From positions 90,160,283-90,224,282 of the forward strand of contig NC_044277.2 of the NCBI RefSeq assembly GCF_004027225.2: 64,000 bases of DNA. Reading direction: 5' to 3'. The notes under the pieces were generated by a model. The model was not told the DNA's origin. It saw only the letters and a list, made by a program, of their open reading frames with translations, and did not search any database. Below, in pieces: positions 37,051 to 46,784 of the stretch (the stretch's first letter is position 1; each line of letters starts with the position of its first letter). The position numbers were made by a program, and so were the translations under genes. This DNA comes from Strigops habroptila. Its lineage: Eukaryota > Chordata > Aves > Psittaciformes > Psittacidae.

Positions 37051-38145
37051 CAGATGGACTCCTGATGGAGTGTCGTTGTTCTCAGGCTCTCGTGTTTTGT
37101 TCTGTTTCTCCAAAAGCGACAACTCCAGCATTTTTAAAAACCAGTATCTGGGGGAGGGGTGGGGTTGGGAGTGGGAGAAATCACAAGGAAATGAGCAGGT
37201 GTTGCCCACATAAACAAGATTTGCAACCATTTAGTTCAGGAGCACATCCTGCTCCAGGCCGAAGACTTGATCTTTGAGCCTCACTGATGTCAAAGACGTG
37301 GTCTTTTGCTATACCATGGAAAACCCAAAGAAACTGGATGAACACAGAAGAGTTTCAAACACCAGTTCACACATGTTTTTTGCAAATCTGTTCAGATGCC
37401 CAAATCGTCCAGAGACAATCGACATCTCTCACCCCCGTTAGAAGGCACAGGCCTCCTCCCCACAAAGTGACAGAGCCAATGCCTCTGATGGGACATGATA
37501 CCCATGCAATCCCTTCCGCTAGCGCAGGGCTGGAAGAAATGCATCCGGTATTTCCTCAGCATGCACTGTTCGGGAAAGAAGGAAGCAGGGAGAAAAAAAA
37601 AGGAAGTTGGAAGAGACCTGCAATGATCATCAAGTCCAACCGCTCGACCACTTCGGGGCTGGCCAAAAGTTCAAGCATGTTATTAAGGTTGTTGTCCAAA
37701 TGCCTCTGAAGCACTGATGGGCACAGGGCACTGGTCACCTCTCTAGGAAGCCTGTTCCAGTTTTTGGCCACCCTCTAGGTAGAGAAATGCTTCCTCATGT
37801 CTACTCTAAACTGCCCCGGGCGCAGCTCTGAACCATTCCCACACGTCCTATCAATGGATGCCAGCGAGAAGAGATCAGCACCTCCCTCTCCATTTCCCTC
37901 CTTGGGAAGAGCTGTAGAGAGCAATGAGGTCACCCCTCAGCCTCCTTTTCTCCCAACTAGACAAACCCAGCGTCCTCAGCCGCTCTCTCAGGACATGCCT
38001 TCCAGCCCTGTCACCAGCTTTGTTGGCCCTCCTCTGGAGGCATTCAAGGACCTTCGTGTTCTTCTTGAACGGTGGGGCCTAGAACAGCACCCAGTGCTCA
38101 AGGTGAGCCCTGCACCAGCGCTGATTACAGCAGGACAATCACCTC
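37051..38145. repeat. 5.7-kb tandem unit, copy 4 (partial, right edge of array)
   Basis: The first ~1.1 kb of a fourth unit, ending inside its CR1 at '..gcaggacaatcacctc' (38145). Beyond that point the other copies read ctctaactggcagg, but here the sequence becomes ttcgtcc followed by a poly(T). It shares copy 3 variants and has extra single-base indels (gtgagccctg, cattcctcctt region). Confidence 0.94.
37602..38145 (-). mobile_element. CR1 LINE fragment in unit copy 4, cut at the array edge
   Basis: The 3' ~545 bases of the array CR1. The rest (RT part) is missing because the array ends here. Confidence 0.9.
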
Positions 38146-38720
38146 TTCGTCCTTTTTTTTTTTTTGTTACTAGCTCCCAGCTTCCTGGGTTAGCGCCCTC
38201 CTTCTTTTCTGTATGCGCTGTGGGTGGATACTTGTGGCTCCTGCACAGTCTGGGACAGCTTTCAGCTCTGCAGTGTCCTCGCAGCTCAGCCCCTGCTGCA
38301 GGACCTCCACCAGGGCGCACGAGCGCAGCCCTGCCCGTTGCGCACCTCGCCCCCAACGGAACCAGCGAGGCACTTGTTCTGCACCCGAGCTCTGCGCTGC
38401 AGCTCCCCTCACATGGTTGTGTCTGGTGCAGCCGCTGCCAACGCCATGGCAGCCCACAGCAGAGCTCCCGGAGCGGGCTCTATCCTGAGCCAAGTGCTTG
38501 CTCCCTGGGAGATGTTTCACGCCCGCTCAGGCGGTGCCGTCACTCCGATGACTCCCTGCTCCCGTCAGTGGAGCTGCGGCTCCTGGGCAAGGCCTGTCGA
38601 GAGCTCGGGTCTCCCTCAGGGGCTCTCGCTGCTCAGGACCGAGGCTCCGGGACATGGGGTTGCCCTCGCTGAGGGGTTGAAGGCTCCTCTCTGGAGCTGC
38701 TCACCTCGGCAAAATCAGCC
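38146..38720. other. GC-rich unassigned sequence after a poly(T)
   Basis: A run of about 12 T residues (near 38153-38165) directly follows the array break. Then come some 550 bases of GC-rich DNA with open frames on the plus strand (for example 37797-38672 and 38224-39075) that show no known domain. The poly(T) could be the tail of a minus-oriented retroposed copy, but I see no AATAAA before it on that strand. Nature unresolved. Confidence 0.45.
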
Positions 38721-38924
38721 CAAGTTAGCGGTAACCGTGTTGATCTTCTCTCGTCTCAGACTGCCTCTTCACCCATTGGTTACATATATATCAGTGCCTT
38801 TTCATTCCACAGCAATCGTTTTTAACGTGCCCCATAGGGCTGACTGTATAAGATGCCACATCATGACAAATAAGGCATTTTGCATGCACATAATGCCTAC
38901 TGCTTTTCATCAGCAGTTCCAAAA

Positions 38925-39045
38925 GCACTTTATAAAGGAGTCTGGCATCTTTATCTCCAGTTTGCATACAGTGACACTGCGGCGCAGGAAGGTGGGCAGT
39001 CTATGGTCAGTCCTCAGCTCAGCAGTGAGTCCAGGATGGAATAAT
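38925..39045 (+). mobile_element. MIR-like SINE core fragment
   Basis: The succession aaagcactttataaagg, catctttatctccagttt, cactgcggcgcaggaagg and cagcagtgagtccaggatgg follows the order and spacing of the MIR/CORE-SINE consensus (ttta-cccattttacag, aaactgaggcacag, gtcacacagc, agtggcagagccaggat). It is strongly diverged, as expected for an element inactive since early amniotes. Confidence 0.55.
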
Positions 39046-42000
39046 TCTACTCCATTCAAGTCCAATATCGTGTAAAATAGGGCCTCTGGGTTTGGTTATT
39101 GGGGTTTTAAGCCCCTGTTTACCACTTACTTTCATATACCTTGCACATCTTACGCCTCTTCCTTCCCCAGTGGCAGAAGCCCCATGTTGTGCACCTCACC
39201 CTTCCCTCCCTGGCAAAACAGATGGGAGCCAGCTGACAGCAATCCGCTTCTTTCTAGCACACATGTGATTTCTGATCAAAAGCCAGCAGCTTGGTTGGCA
39301 GGAAAAGACTGAAAAATATCATTGCAATTAATGTGGAGAAACTTGAAGCTACAACACTATCAGCAGTTCTGCAGAATGAAACATTAAATTGCAAAAAGAC
39401 TAAGCAGTGCTTTGCAAGCCATATGGGTGGTGTTTTTTCAGGGAATGCTGGACAATTTTTAATAGACCAGTTGAATGGGAAAATTCCTGTGTTCTTAGGG
39501 TAGGGTATGGAACAACAGAAAGTCTGCTGGATGGGCATCTCTGGTGCAAAAAGGAAAAGCATTTCAGAAAGTGGATATCAGAACCACAGAGGGTTTAATA
39601 CTGCTGGGTTAATGCAGACAAAAGCTTTTTAATGGCAATCTGCCTGGGCTGAGGTTGCAGAATCTCAGTCAAATTCAGAAGCAGAAAAGTGAGATCAATA
39701 CAGAGCAGAGTACCAATTAACAGCCCTGGTTTTCAAGAGCATCCTTCATTTGTCCTCTAAAATTTCCTTTGTCTCTGTCGCAGTTCAATAGACAGCACTA
39801 AAATTTCCCTTCTAGAGTTATGAAGCAGGTTGCAGCTAGCAGGAGAAGCGACACCATATACATTAGAAATCTGTGTTAATCATACATAGAAAAACAACTC
39901 CCAAGTTTAAATATGTATGGTTCCTTGCATTAGATCAGAGATTTACTTGAGAAGCAGACATGATTTGTTAAGTAAATGCTTTTTTTTAATTCTCCTCAGA
40001 GATATGCTTCCTTAAAATATAGTGTATACCCTTGTATAAATAATACGGTCAGATTAGGAAAAATACAAACAAACTGCATTCAAAATGCTTAGATCAGTGT
40101 CTTCCTCTGAGAGCCTGGCAGCTGCAGCTCCAGCATCTCTCTTCATTCCCATTCCCCGCAAGCGCCCCAGCAAACATTTAAAAAGCAATGGCTCAGCCTG
40201 AACATAGAATCTCATTACTTGGGTTGGATGGGTTTAGCTGGTTCCTTTTTCAGGGCAGGTCTCCCCTTGCAGAGCTGAACCAGCCAAGGTGGGGTTTATC
40301 CCTTGCTCCTTTACCTCCCTCCATCCCATTTTTATGAAATCTTTTCCAGTTTTGCTCCTTGTGGGGAATGCTGGAGAAACCCTTCAACTAGCGGAGATGG
40401 CAGCAACTGGCCCACAAGCAGGGCAGGAATCCCAGCTGCACCATGAACAAGGGTCACACACACTCACTGAGCTCCAGTTGCCATTTCATCCTGGGGTGAG
40501 TATCGCTTGGCAGCCGTACCCACTGGCTGTACCACAGCCAGCCTGAGCCTCGAGCAAGCCATCAGCCCCTTCTTGCCTCTGCACAATACTCCCCTGCCCC
40601 ACTGGCCTGCTGGGAGGTTGCATTTTGTGTAGTACTGGGGTTTTCCCCCATCTTCTGTAGCAGAGCACTTTGGAGGAGCAAAGTGTGACTACCTTGAATC
40701 ACACAGGTATTCACAACAAGCGCAAAAATAATAATGGATAACGGCAGGGAGTATTTAGCAACCTGGTTGGAAGCACTGCAGGAAAGTCACACCGCTTCAG
40801 GACTGGACACTTTGGGGTCTTGATGTAGCCTATTAGAGCAATTTCACCTCAGCACAACCCCCCTCTATATAACCATCTTTCCCTTCCTCTCCTTTAACGA
40901 GCACAATAGTTCGGGTCATTCTGGCAGGAGCAATGTGCTCCCAGGCACAGTTTTCCCAAGGGAAGTTGGTGACATCCCAGCCACAGACAGGTCATGTAGC
41001 AGCAGGCTTCAGGAAGGTGGCAACACTAATTGCTCTGTATTAATTTAATTAATTTTAGTCGATTGCTCTGATGAGAGCAGCCGGCTGTCAGCTGTACCTG
41101 CTCTCTGTGAGAGGCTGAATCCTCTGTATTTGTTCCGAGGAGAGACCAAAAAATCAATTGTCCTGAGCAGGGTGGCCAAGGTGACCGAGGTGACACAGGG
41201 ACAGTGGTACACCCCAGGAAGCAGCTTGGTGCAGCCAGCCAGGGGTACCCATCCATCCAGCCCCCCTGTATTGCTGCCCTGGGAAATTTTTGGGGCTGAC
41301 ACATTGTTTGCAAGAGCAATCGGCCATACTTGAGTGTTTTGAGCCTCAGCATGCAAGAGCCAATGGGTGGCCCATGAGACTTGCATTCAGGGAGTGAGCT
41401 CTGCCTCTGCAACTCCTCCTCCCCATCCCTTGGTGCCCTGCACAACATGGAGGGGTTTGACTGTAAGTTTACCCAGCCCCTTCCCGTGTTTGGGTGAGAG
41501 GAGGTCCTTTGCCTGGCTGTTTATTTGGCAGCACTCCAGCTGTGAACAACCTTAACCCTAGTTATGCATCTGAACAATCGAAGTCACCAAACTACAGGTA
41601 TAAGAGCCCACATAAGAAGAACATACATGTTCAAAGAGCATGAGTCTGATTTTCCTATGAGCTATCACTTTGCTGCTTCTCTATGAAAGAGGCCTGACTA
41701 TATAAACAAGGGCGACAATTAATTAAGGGGGGGTGCAGGAATGGGGAGAAGTAAGATACAATCTCTGAATTTCCAAATTCAGCCCATTCTGTCCCAGACA
41801 GATTCTGCTTTAGCTACATGTGGGGGCAAACAGCCATACTAACCCTCTTCTGGCTCTGCCATGGGCGCATGTGAACTTTAGCCTAAAATTACCAATCACT
41901 TACCCTGTCAGTCTTGCTCATGAGCTAAAACCACACAGAGCCTCATTCCCCATGGAGGGGGAACACCCAGGGTTTAGGAGACTTTCCTGATGGAGAGAAA

Positions 42001-42925
42001 AAGGGACATTGAGATCTTGATCCCTGCCTGCTCCACTTTGCACCCTTTCACTCAGGGCAGTTGGGTGGAGGGTGCCTCTTCAAACCCCCTTTTCTTCAGG
42101 GAAAGGATCCCATAAATTCATCTCCTTTAAAAGACAATTTTGAGTGGATTAGTGAATATTAGTTTACCCAGGGATGGTGATTAAACTAAGCCTGAATCAG
42201 TATTACCTCCAGAGGCACCTAAGGGAAAGCTTTTTGCTTCAGTTTTCTCCTCTTTCATAAATTTCAGAGCAACCTCAGGAGAAATTGACACAAAAATACC
42301 TTCTCCTTAAATCGACACAAAAATACCTTCTCCTCGCATTGCTCCCTGCAGTGAAATACTTGGATTTCTGAGAGATTTTTTCGCAAGATCTGTAAATAGA
42401 TTCAATGCCGACCACAGTCAGACCTCTCTTTTGAAAAGTGAAAAACTAAAGATGGAAGAACAGAACCTCTGGTGGGTCATCTGGCACAGCATGCGTCAGG
42501 TCAGCAGTGCTTAGCCCTGCCACACCTCAGGATAATCTTGGAAACCTTCATCCAGGACAACTTCTTCAAAGCATTTCATATGTTTCACTCTTTTTTTTAG
42601 TTAACCACCTGTCTTTTAATGTTTTCCCTTGCTCCTGAGGTTGCTGCACAATCCTATTTCCCCTCAGATTTGATGGAAACAGGGGCATAGCCCATCTTCA
42701 CATTTTGTGGATGAAGTGGAAGTGCAGCACCTGGCACTAGGCAATATAAGAATCACTGTACCTCTGTGCAATGCCACAGCTGAATTGCTGCGTATGAAAC
42801 ACATGTTTGATGAAGAATGAGACTAATGAAGACAGCATAACTCTGAGCGAGCACAAATCTTGCATGGTGTTGCCATCTTGGGTTTTAAACCAAGATGGCA
42901 ATTAAAGATTTTGTATTCAGTTTCC
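39046..42925. other. intergenic DNA, no gene recognised
   Basis: Nearly 4 kb with only short frames and no homology that I can recognise. There is a minor direct repeat of about 21 bases (gacacaaaaataccttctcc) at about 42288 and 42314, and AT-rich short repeats (taattaatt) near 41040. Confidence 0.55.
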
Positions 42926-42926
42926 A

Positions 42927-43634
42927 TGTTAAGGTTTTGGTAGCGGGGGCTACAGAGGTGGCTTCTGTAAGAAGTTGCCAGAAGCTTCCCCTGCGTCCAA
43001 GCTAATGCCGGCCAGCTCCAAGAGGGACCCAACACTGGCCAAGGCTGAGCCCATCAGTGACGGTGGCACTGCATTCAGGATAACATAGTTAAGAAGGGGA
43101 AAAAGAAAACTGCACAACTGCAGCCAGCGGAAGGAGCAAGAATATGCGAGAGAAACAGCTCTGCAGCCAAAAAGGTCAGTGAAGGAAGGGAGGAGGTGCT
43201 CCAGGCACTGGAGCAGAGATTCCCCTGCAGCCCATGGTGCAGACCATGGTGAGGTAGGCTGTCTTCTGCAGCCCATGGAGGTCCATGGGGGAGCAGATCC
43301 ACTTGCAGCCCATGGAAGACCCCATACTGGAGCAGGTAGATACCCAAAGGAGGCTGTGTCCCTGTGGGAATCCTGTGCTGGAGCAGGCTCCTGGCAGGAT
43401 CTGTGGCCCATGGAGAGAGGAGCCTACTCTGATTTGATTGGTAATAAATTAAATTGATCTCCCCAAGTGGAGTCTGCTTTGCCCATGATGGTAATTGGTG
43501 AGTGATCTCTCCCTGTTCTTATCTTGACCGACGAGTCTTTCATTGTATTTTCTCTCTCCTGTTCACTTGATGAGGGCAGTGATGGAGCGGCTTTGGTGGG
43601 CACCTGGCCTCCAGCCAGGGTCAGCCCACCACAG
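42927..43634 (+). mobile_element. endogenous retrovirus LTR (solo or truncated, internally deleted)
   Basis: The sequence starts ggttttggtagcggggg and continues through ccagctccaagagggaccc, ggagcagagattcccctgca, repeated 'ctgcagcccatggagg' blocks, gtaataaattaaattgat (AATAAA signal at about 43440), gtaattggtgagtgatctct and ggtgggcacctggc, ending near cagcccaccaca. I recognise this chain as a common LTR in Neoaves-type bird genomes. The middle of the family, between gagcctac and tctgatttgattgg (about 43425), appears to be missing. No retroviral coding sequence, primer-binding site or partner LTR is visible, so it is non-coding. Target-site duplications could not be identified. Confidence 0.8.
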
Positions 43635-45422
43635 ATTGGACTGAGGTCAACTGCAGCAACCCAGCTAAACAAGATGCAATTAATTGTAGGCTGACCTCTC
43701 TTAACCTCCTTCCCCCAAACCTCCTGCTCTGTGCACACTTACTGCTCCTGGGGCAAAAAAAGAAAAACTGAGATTAGCACTAATTAGGTCTTACTTAACA
43801 TGGTTGCTTAAATAGTTAACTCTTATTTTGCCTGCTGTGTTTTTTAACACACGCACCACACCTCGTTTATGGTGGATAGGGAAGGATTTGAATGCTAAAA
43901 ATGACGTTAAAACCATCCTCTTTTAGCAGGTCTTTTGCTCCATTGTTACAGAAAATGCTGTCTAAAGTAAGCTGAGAGTCTGTAGGTGCCACCATAGAGT
44001 TAAGAAATACTCTTGAGGAAAGTCCTGATCCTGAAGGGCATCCTGTGGGATACATTCTTTAAATCAAATACGTCTAGCAAAATCTGTGGGTATTTTCTGC
44101 CTCTGTGCAACACAACATTCCCTAGAGAAGCTAGTAGTCTGATGGTTGACTCTAAGAGGAACAGGAATAATTGCAGGCTGCTGCCACCTCTGTCTCAGAA
44201 AGTCTATAGCCTTTTACCATTGACTAGCAGGAATATTTGCTTGCTTGACAGTATGGGAATGGGATATACAGAAATAAGTGTTATATCCACTGATAAATAC
44301 CAAAACCATACATAAGAAAACAAAATGCTTTTTAAAAATGTAAATAACCCCCCTGTGCATTCATGGTACTGTCTGTGGCTGTGCACACGCATGAATATGT
44401 GCGTTTACTGCACACCCAGCTGTGAGAAGGATGTAGCTGAATTTGGGTCTGTGCTGATCAAGGACTTTCTGTGCTGCCTGACGAACTGGCTGCTGAACTA
44501 CCTACCTGTCCTTCACACAAATCAATGAATTTGTATAAAAAATACATTTATACAGATGATATTTATAAAAGTAAATTGAACAAAGAGTCCTTATTGTTTG
44601 GCAGGGATAAGACATAGTGGCACATGGAGGAGAAAACCTGGCGACAGCCCTTCAGCTGATGTAAATGCTGCAGGGATGCCAGGTGAGGTAGTGTCTGGGA
44701 ACAGAAGATGCTGCTGGGTATAGGATAAAAGCAATGCAGAGTGGAGCATCTAGCACACTTCTAAACACCAGGGACACATAACTCCCCAGAGAACCAGAAA
44801 CATCATTTTCACAACAGCGGTATGGGTTAGGATACTTTCAGAGAATTTTAGGGGCATCACTCAAGAATCATTGTCATGATTCTTGGGTTCTTACTCTCAT
44901 CACAAAAGATTTCCCCTACCTCCCAGTTTAGGCTTCATTTTTGCTTTGAAAACAGAACTTGGGCAAGTGGATCAACCTCACTCTCACCTCAGAATATCTT
45001 AGGTCTTGTCATGACCCCACAGACAAGTGAGAATCTCAGTGGAGGGATCTTTCAGTCCAGAATTTAAAAGCATTTATTTGCTGCTGATGATTTTCATCTA
45101 TTTTCTCTCCTCCTGGTGTGTATTTTTCTGCCCTGCTGGCTGTGGTGCTGCATACTAATAGCGCAATACTTGGCCCATCCCCAGAGGAAGTTGAGTGCAG
45201 GTTTATTGGGGAACAGAGAGGCAAGAAGGAATTTTAGCACATCCAATAACTGTCCTACTGATGGGATGCCTCCAGGTAACAGCAGATAATTTGATCCCGG
45301 CCACTTCCTATTGTTACACCACCAGTGAAAGAGTACTACCTCCAAAGAAATGTATTCAACATCCTCTCCCTTATTATACATATATAGCTTTTATATATAT
45401 ACTGCAACAGTTATAAACTATA
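43635..45422. other. intergenic DNA, no gene recognised
   Basis: Short open frames only. It ends in an AT-rich run with alternating TA (about 45375-45400), just before the hairpin at 45423. Confidence 0.55.
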
Positions 45423-45484
45423 TAAGCACTCTCTTTTAAGAAACACATAAACGATAATGTTTATGTGTTTCTTAAAAGTGCTTA
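45423..45484. repeat. long near-perfect hairpin (inverted repeat)
   Basis: The left arm is taagcac, then ttttaagaaacacataaac (45434-45452). The loop is gataat (45453-45458). The right arm is gtttatgtgtttcttaaaa (45459-45477), then gtgctta (45478-45484). The inner 19 base pairs are perfect, and the outer 7 pair after a 4-base bulge (tctc, 45430-45433). Such a stem could be a miniature transposon, a small-RNA precursor or a replication-slippage palindrome. Confidence 0.9.
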
Positions 45485-45889
45485 GAGAAGGAGGCCTGTC
45501 CTGCTAAATCTCCTCTGCTGGTGATTCAAGCTGACAACCTGCAGGTTTTGTTTCTTGCTGTAAACAGGCATGTGAGAAAGGCTGGGCTCATCTTCCAATA
45601 CAGATAAGAAGTGATTTCCTTCAAGGGGGTGTAGGAAGAGTAGCAGGAGGTTCTGAGTTTCATTCTTCATGCTCCTTAGCATCACTATTTGGGATTGCCT
45701 GGTCTGCTTGGCGAGAGCAGCCTTTTGCCCCGCAATCATTTCCTTTCATTCCTCAGGCCAGTGCGAAGGTAATAAAGAAGTGGGCACTCATATTCGGCCG
45801 AGTGAGCAAAGGAACGCATTTGGCGCTCAGGGTGAGACAACTACAAGCGGGTAACCCCCAAATTCGAGGCAGGTAAGCAGCCTTTACCG

Positions 45890-46065
45890 CTGCTTCTCCT
45901 CGCCTCCGCCTCTCGGGGGGGGCGGCGTGTCTTTCCCCGCCTCGCCGGGCGGCGCGGCAGCCGCACCGGAGCAGCGAGGCCGCCCTCTCTCGGCCGCGCA
46001 CGGTGCAGCGCCCCGCCAGCGCCAGCCGCGCTACCAGCGCGGGCACCCGCGGACTGAGAGACGGA
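45890..46065. promoter_or_regulatory. small orphan CpG island
   Basis: About 175 bases very rich in C, G and CpG (cctcgccgggcggcgcgg, ctctcggccgcgcacggtg and others) in otherwise AT-rich surroundings. It lies 5 kb beyond the 3' end of TMEM14C and about 40 kb from the GFOD1 promoter. No known first exon is recognisable on either strand. It may be the promoter of an unannotated or non-coding transcript. Confidence 0.6.
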
Positions 46066-46580
46066 CAGGGGGAAATGAAGGGAAAATAAAGAGAAAGAAT
46101 GAAAAAAGGGGAGGGGGAAAAAAAAAAAAAAAAGAGAGACATCCCCCCAATAGAAAAAAAAATGGAAAGAAAAAAGATTAAAAAAAAAGGGGGGGGGGGA
46201 GGAGGAAGGGGGAAGAGAAAAAAAAAGGGAGAAAAAAGAGGAAAAACCGGGGTGAAATAGAAAAACAAAAGAAAGAAATTAAAAAGGAAAGAAGGGCAAA
46301 AAGGAAAAGGGGGGACGGGGAGGGAAGGGAAGGGAAGGGGAAAAAAGGGAAAAAAAGGATAAAAATTGAGAAAAATTGAGAAAAATGGCAGAAAAGGGGG
46401 AAAATGGAGGAAAAAGGGAAGAAAAGGGGGAAAGAGGGGAGGAAAGGGGGAAAAAGAGAGGAAAAGGGGGGAAATGGGAAAAAAAGAGAAGGGGGGAGAA
46501 TGGGGAGAAGGGGCTGATGGGGGGAAGAAGAAAGAAGAAACACAAAAGACGAAAGGAGAAAGGGGGGAGCAGGGAAGAAG
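46066..46580 (+). repeat. ~0.5-kb polypurine (A/G) tract
   Basis: Starting immediately after the CpG island, roughly 500 bases are almost purely A and G, with repeated ggggaaaa, gagaaaaatt and gggaggg blocks and several long poly(A) and poly(G) runs. Apparent proline/phenylalanine-rich frames on the minus strand are by-products of this composition. Such tracts can form triplex DNA and are often mis-sequenced. Confidence 0.93.
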
Positions 46581-46582
46581 AG

Positions 46583-46784
46583 AGAGTGTTCTTCACTGAG
46601 GGAGGCACTGGAACAAGCTCCGAAGGAAGCAGCCATGGCCCAAGCCTGTTGCTGTTTAATAAGCATTTGTACAATGCTCTTAGATATCCGGTTTCACTTT
46701 TAGGTTGCCCTGTGTGGAGTCAGGAGTTGGACTCAATGATCCTCGTGGGTCCCTTCCAACTCAGGATATTCTGTGATTCTAAGG
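46583..46784 (+). mobile_element. CR1 LINE 3' end (5'-truncated)
   Basis: Begins near gtgttcttcactgaggg and gcactggaac, and ends with ggagttggactcaatgatcc, gtgggtcccttccaactcag and gatattctgtgattcta, the hallmark 3' end of avian CR1. It is about 200 bases long, plus orientation and non-coding. The middle has diverged. Confidence 0.9.

Noticed and set aside
43075-43457. Open frames rich in HGL/PWAA repeats inside the LTR
   Set aside because: They come from the internally repetitive 'ctgcagcccatggagg' blocks of the LTR and match no retroviral protein.
45753-46666. Long Pro/Phe/Ser-rich minus-strand and Lys/Gly/Glu-rich plus-strand frames
   Set aside because: They are translations of a polypurine/polypyrimidine tract and have no real protein character.
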